The notes: a model not told the origin generated them from the sequence alone. 64,000 bases of DNA from Brevibacillus brevis (GCF_022026395.1 NZ_CP041767.1:27501-91500), one strand, 5' to 3'; shown: positions 51,407 to 61,108, numbered from the stretch's first letter. Made by a program: numbers and translations.

Positions 51407-52006
51407 ATGATGATCGATTGCCATCATCCATCTAGCATGAAGGATCGGATGATGTTCTTCTATAATTTTTTGCGGTCACCTGGCCAAGTAGGCAGTATTA
51501 CTCCTAGCTCCCGTGCGCTTTGTAAACAAATGGTTGCACCCATCGACTGGGAGCAAGCACATACAATTGTGGAATTAGGAGCGGGAACGGGGATTTTTAC
51601 GAAGTGGATCGAGCAAAAGAAAAAAACCGAAGCCGTACTGGTATCCTTTGAAAAGGAGACCAAGATGCGCAAAAGGTTGGAACCACTATTTCCCGATGTA
51701 CGATTCCACGAAGATGCGGTAGATTTGAATCGGGTTCTTACGGAAGCGGGGTTAGGTAAAGCCGACTGTATTTTGTCGGGATTGCCGTTTGCCAACTTCC
51801 CACAAGAGCTGCGCGATCAAATCATGGATCAGGTATATCATGCGCTAAAACCAGGCGGAGTATTTGTCGCCTTTCAATATTCGCTGCAAATGAAAAAGCA
51901 GCTTTCCTCTGTATTTGAGCAAGTATCGGTGAAAATGGTTCCATTGAATCTGCCACCTGCCTTTGTCTACATTTGCCGGAAGGATGATGGCAAGGGTGTC
52001 GGCTAG
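51407..52006 (+). CDS. SAM-dependent methyltransferase (phospholipid-type)
   Basis: A 199-residue class I methyltransferase. The SAM site reads IVELGAGTGIFTKWIEQKKK at about residues 55-74, and the substrate-strand segment is ADCILSGLPFANFP, like the NLPY/GLPF motif of rRNA adenine dimethylases and PmtA-type phospholipid N-methyltransferases. The N-terminus FLRSPGQVGSITPSSRALCKQM is shared with the PmtA group. Substrate not certain. AAGGGAG precedes the ATG. The DedA gene starts 12 nt after its stop. Confidence 0.82.
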   Translation: MMIDCHHPSSMKDRMMFFYNFLRSPGQVGSITPSSRALCKQMVAPIDWEQAHTIVELGAGTGIFTKWIEQKKKTEAVLVSFEKETKMRKRLEPLFPDVRFHEDAVDLNRVLTEAGLGKADCILSGLPFANFPQELRDQIMDQVYHALKPGGVFVAFQYSLQMKKQLSSVFEQVSVKMVPLNLPPAFVYICRKDDGKGVG

Positions 52007-52018
52007 GAGGATTTTTAA

Positions 52019-52678
52019 ATGATTGTCGATATGCTGTCCGAGTCTGTGGGTCAGTTTGGCTATTTTGCTCTTTTCTTTATGTTATGGCTAGGGATTGTTG
52101 GTATGCCGATTCCAGACGAGGTAATCGTGCTGTCTGCGGGAGTGCTGACCTCGATGGGGATTCTGCATGTTTTTCCTGCATTTATTGCGACCTATTTGGG
52201 GGTTGTGTCTGGGTTGTCATTGGGGTATGTGCTCGGGAGATGGCTAGGTGCACCTGCATTGAACTGGATTAGTCGAAAAAAAGGAATGAACAAGTACGTA
52301 GATCAAGCGCAGTCGCTGCTCGATCGTTACGGAAGCTACGCTCTCTGTATCAGCTATTTCTTTCCTGTCGTCAGGCATGTGGTTCCTTACTTGGTCGGGA
52401 TCGGGAAAATGACGTTTCCACGGTACGCCCTGTTTTCGTACACAACCGGCTTTGTATGGACATTGATCTTGTTTTTGCTCGGTCATTTTATGGGAAACAA
52501 AGTGGAGATGCTTACTTCCTATGTGGCCTTATTGAATAATCGAACCGTCATTTTTTCTGTCTTAGGCGTACTGGTTCTCATTGCTGCTGCTTATTATGGA
52601 TTTACTGTTTGGAGAAAACAAAAAAGCATGGCAACTGCGCCACAGCCTCTGATGATCGAGCGTGATCGAAAAGAGTAA
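52019..52678 (+). CDS. DedA family membrane protein
   Basis: A 219-residue integral membrane protein with landmarks GIVGMPIPDEVIVLSAG, GVVSGLSLGYVLGRWLG, SYFFPVVRHVVPYLVGIGKM and FSYTTGFVWTLILFLLG. DedA proteins recycle lipid carriers (undecaprenyl phosphate or phospholipids) across the membrane and affect envelope homeostasis. It is in one operon with the phospholipid-type methyltransferase, hinting at a shared membrane-lipid role. Start ATG overlaps GGAGG spacing well. Confidence 0.92.
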   Translation: MIVDMLSESVGQFGYFALFFMLWLGIVGMPIPDEVIVLSAGVLTSMGILHVFPAFIATYLGVVSGLSLGYVLGRWLGAPALNWISRKKGMNKYVDQAQSLLDRYGSYALCISYFFPVVRHVVPYLVGIGKMTFPRYALFSYTTGFVWTLILFLLGHFMGNKVEMLTSYVALLNNRTVIFSVLGVLVLIAAAYYGFTVWRKQKSMATAPQPLMIERDRKE

Positions 52679-52707
52679 CCCGAATGGAATAATGATTGAA
52701 GTTAACA

Positions 52708-52792
52708 ACCCTCTGCGTGGAGCAGAGGTTTTTTGCTTTTTATCATAAAAAGCCCGTCCATATGTGCGGCAGAGGCACAAATGACGGGCTTT
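52708..52792. terminator. Convergent terminators of dedA and the EamA gene
   Basis: CCTCTGC / GCAGAGG then TTTTTT (52708-52734) for the plus strand, and AAAAAGCCCGTC / GACGGGCTTT (52747-52792) for the minus strand. Confidence 0.85.
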
Positions 52793-52801
52793 GGACAACA
52801 A

Positions 52802-53692
52802 TTATGAGGTAACCTTGTTTCTTCGAATGTTTCGCTGGCGCAGCCATTCCGGGAAGATGATTCCCAGTAAAATGATCACGACACCGCTCACTTGGAGTAT
52901 AGAGACAGATTCATTCAGAATGACATAAGAGGAGAGCACAGCCATAGGTAGCTCAGCTGCTCCTAATATAGCTCCCATCCCCGGTCCGATGTGCGGCATA
53001 CCATAATTGAAAAAAACCGTCGGGATGAAAATACCGAAGAAGGCGAGCAAAAATACGTATGGAAACAACCCGTCCAACAATGCTCCGTTGAATAGAAAAA
53101 CGGGTGGGTAAATCAAGCTGGCCAACAGAACAGAGCCAGTCGCCATGCTGGAACTACGAATCCACGGATTAACAGCAATGGCGGTTTTCCCGCTGAACAA
53201 AATAAACAACGTAAAAGAGACGGCAGAGAGAAGACCGAATATGACACCCATGATATGAAATTGGGCCAATCCACCACTCTCAAAAATTCCCCCTGCAAGA
53301 AGGGTTCCTGTCAACAGCAAGAGGAGGGAAAAAATCGTCTCCTTTCCAGGCATCCTGTGAGTCATCACAGCTTCAACCAGTACGCCCATCCATGTGAACT
53401 GAAACAAAAGGACAATGGCGATCGAGGCTGGGATATATTGCAGGGCATTGTAGTACATAATTCCCGTCGAACCGACTGTCAGACCTACGACGACCAATAG
53501 TAGCAACTGGCGAAGGGGAGGCTTGGTCCGCAGGAAGAAAAGCGCGGGTATCCAGGTCAGCACAAAGCCCAAAAACATTTGCCCACCAATTACTTCTGCG
53601 GGGGAATAGCCTTGCTTGTAGGCAAGCTTTACGATGGTTGATAGTATGCCGTAACTACATGCTCCGAGAAAAACCAGGAGGATGTATCTCAT
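52802..53692 (-). CDS. EamA/DMT family transporter
   Basis: A 296-residue drug/metabolite transporter with ten helices in two EamA repeats (about 5-135 and 150-285). Landmarks: GACSYGILSTIVKLAYKQGY, GSTGIMYYNALQYIPASIAIVLLFQFTWMGVLVEA, and the second-repeat ending ELPMAVLSSYVILNESVS. Substrate cannot be read. ATG 53692 is better spaced from GAGGAG than the ATG nine bases upstream, which abuts it. Confidence 0.9.
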   Translation of the reverse strand: MRYILLVFLGACSYGILSTIVKLAYKQGYSPAEVIGGQMFLGFVLTWIPALFFLRTKPPLRQLLLLVVVGLTVGSTGIMYYNALQYIPASIAIVLLFQFTWMGVLVEAVMTHRMPGKETIFSLLLLLTGTLLAGGIFESGGLAQFHIMGVIFGLLSAVSFTLFILFSGKTAIAVNPWIRSSSMATGSVLLASLIYPPVFLFNGALLDGLFPYVFLLAFFGIFIPTVFFNYGMPHIGPGMGAILGAAELPMAVLSSYVILNESVSILQVSGVVIILLGIIFPEWLRQRNIRRNKVTS

Positions 53693-53905
53693 CTGATGCA
53701 TCTCCTCACATACGATAATAATTCTTAGCTAGAATATTACGACAGCGTCCGTTTGTCTATGGATGAAAAAGATTCCATTTTTGGTTCGAACAAAGGTTTA
53801 CGTTTGATCCCAGCGGGAAATAGTGAAGGGACACTATATAATCGTACCCACTACAAATGGTGTAGCTATAGGTTTGGTGAACAGCTTAGAAAAAGGGGGA
53901 GGCTT

Positions 53906-55669
53906 GTGTACCTAAAGTGGAGGGATCGATTGTTTTCCACATTTTTACTATTGATTCTGGGGCCTACTATTTTTATTTGCTTCCTTTTTTATGATCAAGC
54001 CAAAGAGGCAGTATTTGAGCTGTACAAGACGAATATGGATGCGAATATAGGGCTCGTCGATGAACGACTTCTGTCTCTTTTTCAGTCTATCCAAAAGGAT
54101 ACCGATGAATTGGCGATTAGGCTGACTGTGCGTGTAACAGATGGACCATCTTTTGTCGAAGGAAATAAAAATGGTATCCGGCGTGAATGGCCATCGCAGG
54201 AACAAGCCGTCCAAAATCTATTTGAGCGTTTCTCCCGCAATCAAAACGTGGTAGGCAATATTGTTTTTCTCGGTGAGGATGGAAGAGTTTTCTCCTTACA
54301 CGAAGATAAGAGCTGGAGTGCGGATAATCAATTTATGGAACGAGAGCAATGGGGAACCGGAGAAAGCAGGGTAGATTTTCTTACCAAAAGGGAGCAAGAG
54401 AAGTATCCAAGATCATTTTTTCTCGAGAAGCGCCTGGAGAGTTCGAATCCAGAAGCTACGGGACTTTTATTGGTGGAAATCGATCTGGATAAACTGACTG
54501 ACTGGATCCGTACCTACGTCGTTCCAAAAGAGTATGGCATGATGGTCCTTTCCCCCTCCCGAACCATTATGGTTCACACCGATAAAGCTATGATTGGAAA
54601 TCATGTTTCGGGGCTTCCTCATTATGAAATGGTACGCAATCAGTGGGAACAATCCAATGAAAAAGGACTCTTTTCTTTGCTCATCGAAGGAAAAGACATT
54701 TACGTATACCGTCAAGTATCTGAAAAAAGCGGTGCTGCTTATTTTGAGTGGTTGCCGAGAGAGGGGATTAATGAACGATTACAACGATTGAACCTCATCT
54801 TTTTTTTCACCATTTTTATCGTTGTTTTATTTGCCTGTTATGTGGCTCATCGTTTATCAAAATGGATTGGTGAGCCGATCTATAGCTTGGTATCCGCTAC
54901 TGACTCCTTGTTGAAAGGTGATTTTTCCATACGCGTTCCGATACAGGGGATGAAAGAAATAACGCTACTGGAGAATAAGTTCAACACTATGGCAGAACAA
55001 ATGCATTCATTAATTACCCGGGAGCGGGAGTATTCGCAACAGAGCCTGGATCAAATCGTTCGCAGCTTTTACTTAGCCGTAGAGATGAAGGACCCTTATA
55101 CAGCAGGACATTCAGAACGAGTTACACACTATGCCCTTATCATTTACGATTATTTACAGCAACAGGAGCAGCTTGCCGTTTCACGAGATGATTTACGTTA
55201 TGCTGGATTAATGCATGATATCGGTAAAGTAGCCATTCCTGATCACGTCCTTTTAAAAACAGGAAAGCTATCGCCTGACGAGTATGAATGCATGAAAACT
55301 CATTCCATCATCAGTGGAAAAATTGTGGAGCAGATAGAAAACCTGTCTCATATCAGTTCAGGAGTAAGGCATCATCATGAGCGATGGGATGGAAAAGGTT
55401 ACCCGGATCAGCTCAAAGGAGAAGAAATCCCGCTGATCGGGCGTATTCTTGCCGTTGCAGATACGTTTGATGCGATGACATCTACACGTTCCTATCGCAA
55501 AGCCATATCAGCAAATGACGCATACGAAGAAATTCTGCGATGCCAAGAAACACAGTTCGACCCATCTATTGTTTCGATTTTTAAGAAGGCTTTTGAGGAT
55601 GGAGCTATTCAGATAACACAATCGGCGGATTGCAAGGGAAGAGTTAGTAAGGATAGAGAGATTTCCTAG
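53906..55669 (+). CDS. HD-GYP domain sensor, c-di-GMP phosphodiesterase type
   Basis: A 587-residue membrane sensor: helix at about 12-32, outer Cache-like domain (about 35-280), helix at about 290-310, HAMP (about 312-365), then HD-GYP (about 390-575). The metal/HD motifs are HDIGK and HHERWDGKGYP, with the GYP triad intact, so cyclic di-GMP hydrolysis is likely. The frame is open from 53753, but the GTG at 53906 follows AAGGGGGAGG, starts just ahead of the first helix, and TATAAT (53837) lies inside the longer version. Confidence 0.85.
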   Translation: MYLKWRDRLFSTFLLLILGPTIFICFLFYDQAKEAVFELYKTNMDANIGLVDERLLSLFQSIQKDTDELAIRLTVRVTDGPSFVEGNKNGIRREWPSQEQAVQNLFERFSRNQNVVGNIVFLGEDGRVFSLHEDKSWSADNQFMEREQWGTGESRVDFLTKREQEKYPRSFFLEKRLESSNPEATGLLLVEIDLDKLTDWIRTYVVPKEYGMMVLSPSRTIMVHTDKAMIGNHVSGLPHYEMVRNQWEQSNEKGLFSLLIEGKDIYVYRQVSEKSGAAYFEWLPREGINERLQRLNLIFFFTIFIVVLFACYVAHRLSKWIGEPIYSLVSATDSLLKGDFSIRVPIQGMKEITLLENKFNTMAEQMHSLITREREYSQQSLDQIVRSFYLAVEMKDPYTAGHSERVTHYALIIYDYLQQQEQLAVSRDDLRYAGLMHDIGKVAIPDHVLLKTGKLSPDEYECMKTHSIISGKIVEQIENLSHISSGVRHHHERWDGKGYPDQLKGEEIPLIGRILAVADTFDAMTSTRSYRKAISANDAYEEILRCQETQFDPSIVSIFKKAFEDGAIQITQSADCKGRVSKDREIS

Positions 55670-55688
55670 CACTGGATAGGTTTACTCC

Positions 55689-55717
55689 TTGCTATCGGCT
55701 ACTAACTTTGGTATTCT
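55689..55717 (+). promoter_or_regulatory. Promoter of the SRP RNA
   Basis: TTGCTA (55689-55694), 17 nt, TATTCT (55712-55717), just before the RNA start. Confidence 0.7.
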
Positions 55718-55720
55718 AGT

Positions 55721-55994
55721 TCTACCGTGCTAGACGGGGAGGTTGCGGTGCCCTGTAACCTGCAATCCGCAATAGCAGGGTTGAATTCCTATCCTAGGTT
55801 TTCTTATGTGAGGCTGCCTTATGGCGGCGGTGTTGAGGAGCGGGTCCTGTGCAACGCGAACCCATGAATCTGGTCAGGTCCGGAAGGAAGCAGCCATAAG
55901 TGGATCATCGCGTGTGCCGCAGGGTAGCCTGCTCTGAGCTGCTACCATAAGTAACGCTCGGATAAGAATTATCGAAGATAGGTGCACGGTACTT
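55721..55994 (+). ncRNA. scr: Signal recognition particle RNA (Bacillus long type)
   Basis: About 270 nt matching the B. subtilis scRNA layout: GTGCTAGACGGGGAGG near the 5' end, CCCTGTAACC, the helix 8 core GTCAGGTCCGGAAGGAAG at about 55875, GTGTGCCGCAGGGT, and the 3' end GGTGCACGGT pairing with the 5' end. It carries the Alu-like domain absent from E. coli 4.5S RNA. Ends are approximate. In B. subtilis it lies between tadA (yaaJ) and dnaX, as it does here but with inserted genes. Confidence 0.93.
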
Positions 55995-56008
55995 ATCACG
56001 AATGACAG

Positions 56009-56043
56009 ATAGCATGTTTCCGAAGGGAAGCATGCTATTTTTA
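56009..56043 (+). terminator. Terminator of the SRP RNA
   Basis: ATAGCATG..TTCC / GGAA.CATGCTAT with a GAAG loop, then TTTTT. Confidence 0.85.
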
Positions 56044-56227
56044 TTTATGTTTATTTTACGATCCAATTATTTTTTGTTGGAATTTGACGATAACTAGCGA
56101 AACATTTCCATGCTTTTCGGGTAGATAGAATGAAGGTTTTACGGGTATTTTCACGAATTTTCATAATAGGCGGAAAGGATTTCTTTCTTTCCTTTCAAAA
56201 TACGTCATAGGCCAGGAGGGACAAGCT

Positions 56228-57661
56228 ATGGGTGCACTTTCTTCGTTACATCTCGTTGGCTCGTCCGGTCGATTGCAGCGGTTCATGCATCAACTGCCTA
56301 CTGCCGTTTTATTGGTGAATCAAGCGGGTAGTATCGTGGAGGTCAACGAACAACTGCTTCGTGTAACCGGATATTCACGCGATCAACTTGTCAATCAGCC
56401 TATCAGCTCTCTTCTTCCCCATCGAGGCTCCATAGAGCTCATGTATGAGGAATATTTGCGAAAGGAAGAAGAAGTGGGAACCAAAGGCGAGGTTGAACTG
56501 GAATGGTGTGATAAACAGGGAAGATGCAGGAGCACACCTGTCATGATCATGGCACAGCAAGCAGAAGAACTTCTGTACATGATTCATTTTCCCCAACTCC
56601 TAAAAGAAAGCGATCAGCTTTTGTCGCAGCGATTGCTGACCAAACTGACCTATGATACAAGCATGGGCTTGTTTATCCTCGACGAGAAATCGATCATTAT
56701 CGAAGCCAGTCAAACTGCGTGCAAGCTGTTGGGTATGGAGAGACTGGACGTCATCAATAAGCACGTCGATCAAGTATTTAGCGGCATTCCCGAACCGCAT
56801 CGGTTCATTAAAAAAGAACTGCTGGAAGGTGTAAAGCTGCAAAATGTCGCGACTTCCTGGACCAATGACAACCAACGCTATGAGCTGATTGTCGACGCCA
56901 ATACACTCCAAGACGAGTCAGGGAAAACAGTGGGGGCGTTTATTCTTTTCAAAGACATAACAAATCTGCGATCCTTCGCCCAAAAGCTCGAGCGGAATGA
57001 ACGCTTGGCGATGATCGGGCAAATTGCTGCTGGTACAGCACATGAGATTCGTAATCCACTCACCTCGATCAAAGGATTTCTGCAAATGTTCCTCAAGTCA
57101 TTCGCTGACAGCGGCATGGAGCGGGAGAAAACGTACACCGAAATCATGCTCACCGAAATCAATCGCATCAATTCTTTAGTCAGTGAATTCCTACTATTGA
57201 GCAAGCCACGTAATATTCAATATTCCATGGTCGATTTAAATACCGTTTTTGAGGAAATTTTGCCGATCGTCGTGTCACAGGCGAATCTGTATGGAATTGA
57301 TGTTCAGTTTGCCTCTTGCGGTAAGCTTCCAATGGTCGTCGGGGATAACGAGCTATTGAAGCAAGTGTTTATTAATATCTGCAAAAACGGAATAGAAGCA
57401 ATGGGAGAGCAAGGATCGCTTCGGATTTCCCATCATTTCGATCAGGATGGCGACAAAGTCAGTATCGATATTCACGATTCAGGTCCGGGCATCCCGCTTT
57501 ACATTATTGATAAGATTTTTGATCCGTTTTTTACGACAAAAGAGGAAGGGACTGGGCTCGGATTGTCCGTCTGCCAAAAAATCATTCACGATATTGGCGG
57601 TCAAATCCGTGTCTCCTCCAAAGGGTTTGGGACGACCTTCCATATCATGCTGCCGTATTAG
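56228..57661 (+). CDS. PAS-domain sensor histidine kinase, sporulation-kinase type
   Basis: A 477-residue soluble kinase without membrane helix: PAS domains at about 15-120 and 140-245, dimerisation domain with phospho-His272 in AGTAHEIRNPLTS, then an ATPase domain with N box (INICKNGIEAM), G1 (DSGPGIP) and G2 (GTGLGLSV). No response regulator is adjacent, as is usual for KinA/KinE-type kinases feeding Spo0F. CCAGGAGGG precedes the ATG. It sits between the SRP RNA and dnaX, where B. subtilis has no kinase. Confidence 0.9.
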   Translation: MGALSSLHLVGSSGRLQRFMHQLPTAVLLVNQAGSIVEVNEQLLRVTGYSRDQLVNQPISSLLPHRGSIELMYEEYLRKEEEVGTKGEVELEWCDKQGRCRSTPVMIMAQQAEELLYMIHFPQLLKESDQLLSQRLLTKLTYDTSMGLFILDEKSIIIEASQTACKLLGMERLDVINKHVDQVFSGIPEPHRFIKKELLEGVKLQNVATSWTNDNQRYELIVDANTLQDESGKTVGAFILFKDITNLRSFAQKLERNERLAMIGQIAAGTAHEIRNPLTSIKGFLQMFLKSFADSGMEREKTYTEIMLTEINRINSLVSEFLLLSKPRNIQYSMVDLNTVFEEILPIVVSQANLYGIDVQFASCGKLPMVVGDNELLKQVFINICKNGIEAMGEQGSLRISHHFDQDGDKVSIDIHDSGPGIPLYIIDKIFDPFFTTKEEGTGLGLSVCQKIIHDIGGQIRVSSKGFGTTFHIMLPY

Positions 57662-57670
57662 GAGTAGAAT

Positions 57671-57703
57671 GCGTCCCGCACAATTGTGAACGGGGCGTTT
57701 TTT
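57671..57703 (+). terminator. Terminator after the kinase gene
   Basis: CGTCCCG / CGGGGCG (one G-T) with palindromic CACAATTGTG inside, then TTTTTT. Confidence 0.85.
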
Positions 57704-57725
57704 AAGTGAGACTTGCCCGTTCACT

Positions 57726-57754
57726 TTGTACGAACGGTGGCAATCGTGTATACT
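57726..57754 (+). promoter_or_regulatory. Promoter of dnaX
   Basis: TTGTAC (57726-57731), 17 nt, TATACT (57749-57754), 48 nt before the ATG. Confidence 0.7.
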
Positions 57755-57802
57755 GAATAGGATATAGAAGAGGACTGTGCAGATGGGGAGTGTCACACGA
57801 AC

Positions 57803-59500
57803 ATGGCTTATACCGCGCTATACCGCGTATACCGACCGCAGACTTTTCAAGACGTAGTCGGACAAGAGCATGTTACGACAACCTTGCGTAATGCTTTACG
57901 CGAAAATAGGCTGTCCCATGCCTATTTATTCAACGGTCCCCGAGGTACGGGAAAAACAAGTGCAGCCAAAATTATGGCGAAAGCAGTGAACTGCGAGCAG
58001 CCCATAGATGGTGAGCCATGCAATCAATGCGATACGTGTAGAGCCATATCCAACGGTTCTGTAACGGATGTGCTGGAAATCGACGCGGCATCCAATCGTG
58101 GTGTTGAAGAGATCCGCGACATTCGCGACAAAGTGAAATTTGCCCCGAGTGACGTCAGGTATAAAGTGTACATCATCGATGAAGTGCATATGCTGACGAC
58201 AGAGGCATTTAACGCTTTGTTAAAAACCCTCGAAGAGCCGCCGTCCCACGTCATTTTTATTTTGGCGACGACAGAGCCACACAAGCTGCCAGCTACAATT
58301 ATCTCTCGTTGCCAGCGCTTTGATTTTCACCGAATTCCTCTGAGAGTGATGGTCGATCTTTTGCAAAGGATTTGCCAATCACAAGGGGTGCAGGTGGAGG
58401 AGCAGGCCCTGCAGCTCGTAGCGAAGATGGCTGAAGGTGGAGCCCGTGACGCTCTTAGCTTGTTGGACCAAGCGATTAGCTATAGCAAGGACGAGGTTCG
58501 TGCTAGCGATATTATGCAGATTACGGGCACAGTTGCCCAATCTTACTTTTCTGTGCTTGCGCGACATATTGCCGAAAATGATATTGCGCAGGTCATGGAG
58601 CAATTTGATAAGGTTATGGTGCAAGGGAAAGACCCGGAGCAGTTCCTGCACGATTTCCTCTATTATTACCGCGATATGCTGTTATTGAAGACAGCGCCGC
58701 AGTTGGAAGAGATTGTCGAGCGGACCATGATTGATGATCAGTTTGCAGAGGTTGCAAAGCTGTACTCGTTTCCGGTGCTTTATGCAGCGATTGAGACCTG
58801 CAATCAGGCTTTGTCGCAATTAAAATGGTCGACCTATGCAAGGGTGCTGGTTGAACTGACGCTTGTCAAAATGTGCCAGCCTAATGCGAATGCGACGGAA
58901 TCTATGGGAGCCTCACCCGTTAACAGCGAGGAACTGACCGCGATGTCCAATCGTATCCGCGTTTTGGAAGAGCGTTTGGTTCAAGTGATGCAAGGTCAGG
59001 TGAGCATTCCCGGCCAGCAAAAGGCCGAAGAAACGCGCAAGAACGAGCCAAGGCGCATAGCTGCGGCTTCTGGTGGTTCGCGAACCCCGATGAATAGAGT
59101 CAGGGAAGTCGCGAAGGCCATGGATGAGAATTTGACGAGACAGGTGCGCGGGCAGTGGAGTCAAATTTTGACCGAACTGAAAAAGATCAAGATTCAGTAC
59201 CAGGCTTGGCTAGTCAATGGTCAACCGGTAGCTGCCGGCAATGAAGCTGTTGTCGTAACCTTCAACAGTGCCATCCATTGCGATAAGACGATGGAGGCAG
59301 AGCTTCGGAGCGTGATCGAGCGCGTTATGTCTACGGTGCTGGGCAGGCCCTTGCAGCTCTTGTCTGTCATGGAGGAAGAGTGGCAAAGTGTAGACCAGCA
59401 GGTTGGTCAAAAGGACGCTTCTGATGAGCCGGAAGAGGACCCATTTTTGGCGGAAGCCATCAAGCTCGTCGGAGAAGATCTTGTTGAAGTCAAAGACTAA
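57803..59500 (+). CDS. dnaX: DNA polymerase III subunit gamma/tau
   Basis: A 565-residue clamp-loader subunit. Walker A GPRGTGKTS (about 45-53), the zinc cysteines in CEQPIDGEPCNQCDTC, Walker B/DEAD-like YIIDEVHML, and sensor 1 (ILATTEPHKLP) are all present. Residues beyond about 370 form the tau C-terminal part that contacts polymerase and helicase. It starts the conserved dnaX-yaaK-recR cluster. I see no slippery A-run of the type that makes a separate gamma form in E. coli. Confidence 0.97.
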   Translation: MAYTALYRVYRPQTFQDVVGQEHVTTTLRNALRENRLSHAYLFNGPRGTGKTSAAKIMAKAVNCEQPIDGEPCNQCDTCRAISNGSVTDVLEIDAASNRGVEEIRDIRDKVKFAPSDVRYKVYIIDEVHMLTTEAFNALLKTLEEPPSHVIFILATTEPHKLPATIISRCQRFDFHRIPLRVMVDLLQRICQSQGVQVEEQALQLVAKMAEGGARDALSLLDQAISYSKDEVRASDIMQITGTVAQSYFSVLARHIAENDIAQVMEQFDKVMVQGKDPEQFLHDFLYYYRDMLLLKTAPQLEEIVERTMIDDQFAEVAKLYSFPVLYAAIETCNQALSQLKWSTYARVLVELTLVKMCQPNANATESMGASPVNSEELTAMSNRIRVLEERLVQVMQGQVSIPGQQKAEETRKNEPRRIAAASGGSRTPMNRVREVAKAMDENLTRQVRGQWSQILTELKKIKIQYQAWLVNGQPVAAGNEAVVVTFNSAIHCDKTMEAELRSVIERVMSTVLGRPLQLLSVMEEEWQSVDQQVGQKDASDEPEEDPFLAEAIKLVGEDLVEVKD

Positions 59501-59536
59501 ATCATACAACCATAACCATTTAGGGAGGATACCTCA

Positions 59537-59857
59537 ATGAAAAACATGCAGCAAATGCAACAAATGATGAAGCAAGTGAAAAAAATGCAGGAAGAAATGC
59601 AGAAAGCGCAAGAAGGCTTGAAAGAGAGAATCGTGGAAGGCTCTGCTGGTGGCGGTGCAATCACTGTAAAAATCGATGGACATAAACAAATCAAAGACAT
59701 CGTGATCAAGCCGGAAGTAGTAGACCCTGAGGATGTAGAAATGCTGCAAGACCTGGTGCTCACTGCTGTGAACGATGCACTGCGTAAAGCCGATGAAATG
59801 GTAGGCAAGGAAATGGGTAAGTTTACCGGAGGCATGAACATCCCAGGCCTGTTCTAA
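59537..59857 (+). CDS. yaaK: YbaB/EbfC family nucleoid-associated protein
   Basis: A 106-residue DNA-binding protein starting [21 protein letters not shown], with the family core [21 protein letters not shown] and the C-terminal [11 protein letters not shown]. It binds DNA as a tweezer-like dimer. It lies 36 nt after dnaX and just before recR, the universal order for this gene. Confidence 0.96.
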   Translation: MKNMQQMQQMMKQVKKMQEEMQKAQEGLKERIVEGSAGGGAITVKIDGHKQIKDIVIKPEVVDPEDVEMLQDLVLTAVNDALRKADEMVGKEMGKFTGGMNIPGLF

Positions 59858-59885
59858 AAATTGGGCAGGAAAAGAGGAGTAGGCG

Positions 59886-60482
59886 ATGTTTTATCCAGAA
59901 CCGGTCTCAAAGCTCATTGATGGTTTTATGAAATTGCCCGGCATCGGTCCCAAAACGGCTGGGCGGCTTGCCTTTTTTGTGCTCAATATGAAAGAGGACG
60001 ACGTGCTTGATCTGGCAAAAGCATTGGTCAATGCCAAGCGTCAGCTTCATTATTGCTCGGTCTGCAACAATATTACCGATCTTGATCCATGTCATATTTG
60101 TCGAGACAAACGCCGTGACGGTTCAGTCATCTGTGTGGTGCAAGAGCCGCGTGACGTGGTAGCGATGGAGAAGACGAGAGAGTTTGAAGGGTATTATCAC
60201 GTTTTGCACGGGGCAATTTCTCCTATGGATGGGATCGGTCCGGAAGATATTCGCATTCCTGACCTGTTGAAGCGCCTCGGTGATGAGCAGGTGAAGGAAG
60301 TCATTTTGGCGACCAATCCGAATATCGAAGGGGAAGCGACAGCGATGTACATTTCCCGGCTGATTAAACCTTTTGGCATTCGCGTGACGCGTATCGCCCA
60401 TGGCTTGCCAGTCGGTGGAGATTTGGAGTACGCCGATGAAGTGACGCTGACCAAAGCATTGGAAGGCAGACGCGACCTGTAA
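59886..60482 (+). CDS. recR: Recombination protein RecR
   Basis: A 198-residue protein of RecFOR gap repair: helix-hairpin-helix ([16 protein letters not shown]), zinc finger with [18 protein letters not shown] (about 57-75), and a Toprim domain ([14 protein letters not shown] and [18 protein letters not shown]). It is the third gene of the dnaX cluster and is followed by a terminator. Confidence 0.97.
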   Translation: MFYPEPVSKLIDGFMKLPGIGPKTAGRLAFFVLNMKEDDVLDLAKALVNAKRQLHYCSVCNNITDLDPCHICRDKRRDGSVICVVQEPRDVVAMEKTREFEGYYHVLHGAISPMDGIGPEDIRIPDLLKRLGDEQVKEVILATNPNIEGEATAMYISRLIKPFGIRVTRIAHGLPVGGDLEYADEVTLTKALEGRRDL

Positions 60483-60528
60483 AGGAAATTTTAAAAATAC
60501 CATCCTAGAGTACGATATAGAGAGAAGA

Positions 60529-60553
60529 AGACGGGGGCTGCCTGTCTTTTTTT
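60529..60553 (+). terminator. Terminator after recR
   Basis: AGACGGG / CCTGTCT (one wobble) with GGCTG loop, then TTTTTT. Confidence 0.75.
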
Positions 60554-60575
60554 CGTTTCAAGAGGAGGATGCAGG

Positions 60576-61049
60576 ATGCCTGTTATTCGTATGGAGTTTT
60601 TGATAGATGCTCCGCGACAGGTCTGCTTCGATGCTGCCAGAAGCATTGATTTGCATATGGAATCGACCGCCAGCACGAAGGAGAGAGCGATCGGAGGAGT
60701 AACGAGCGGACTGATAAACCAGGGGGAGACGGTTACCTGGGAAGCCGTTCACTTCGGTATCAAGCAGAATTTGACGGTGAAAATCACAGAGATGGAGGAA
60801 CCGCGCTATTTTGTGGATGAGATGGTTTCCGGGGCATTCAAACGGTTTCATCATACGCATGAGTTTATTCCAATAACGGACAATCAGACGAGGATGATTG
60901 ATATTTTTGATTACACATCTCCGCTGGGTATTTTGGGAAAGCTCGCAGATTGGTTGTTCCTGGAGGCGTATATGACGCGGTTTTTGCGGACGCGAAATGA
61001 ATATCTCAAGCAAATAGCAGAAGATCAGATCAAAGCTTTGCAATCTTGA
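60576..61049 (+). CDS. SRPBCC (START-like) family protein
   Basis: A 157-residue protein of the polyketide cyclase/START-like fold: the N-terminal strand EFLIDAPRQVCFDAARSIDLHM and the later DEMVSGAFKRFHHTHEF and FDYTSPLGILGKLADWLFLE are typical. Such proteins bind hydrophobic ligands; no catalytic residues can be assigned. GAGGAGG precedes the ATG, behind the recR terminator. It starts a short run with the CPBP protease gene. Confidence 0.88.
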   Translation: MPVIRMEFLIDAPRQVCFDAARSIDLHMESTASTKERAIGGVTSGLINQGETVTWEAVHFGIKQNLTVKITEMEEPRYFVDEMVSGAFKRFHHTHEFIPITDNQTRMIDIFDYTSPLGILGKLADWLFLEAYMTRFLRTRNEYLKQIAEDQIKALQS

Positions 61050-61108
61050 TAGAAATGCCGGACTTTTTTGAATGGACGAGACATACAGTGAAATAGGAGC
61101 GTGAGGAG

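Noticed and set aside
51211..51408. 65-codon minus-strand ORF upstream of the methyltransferase
   Set aside because: No ribosome site, overlaps promoter DNA of the methyltransferase gene and the start of the DUF4870 gene.
53753..53905. N-terminal extension of the HD-GYP gene
   Set aside because: No ribosome site at 53753 and a TATAAT inside the extension; the GTG at 53906 is better supported.
57803..59500. Programmed frameshift in dnaX
   Set aside because: No E. coli-type slippery A-run with downstream stop was seen; the frame is simply full length.
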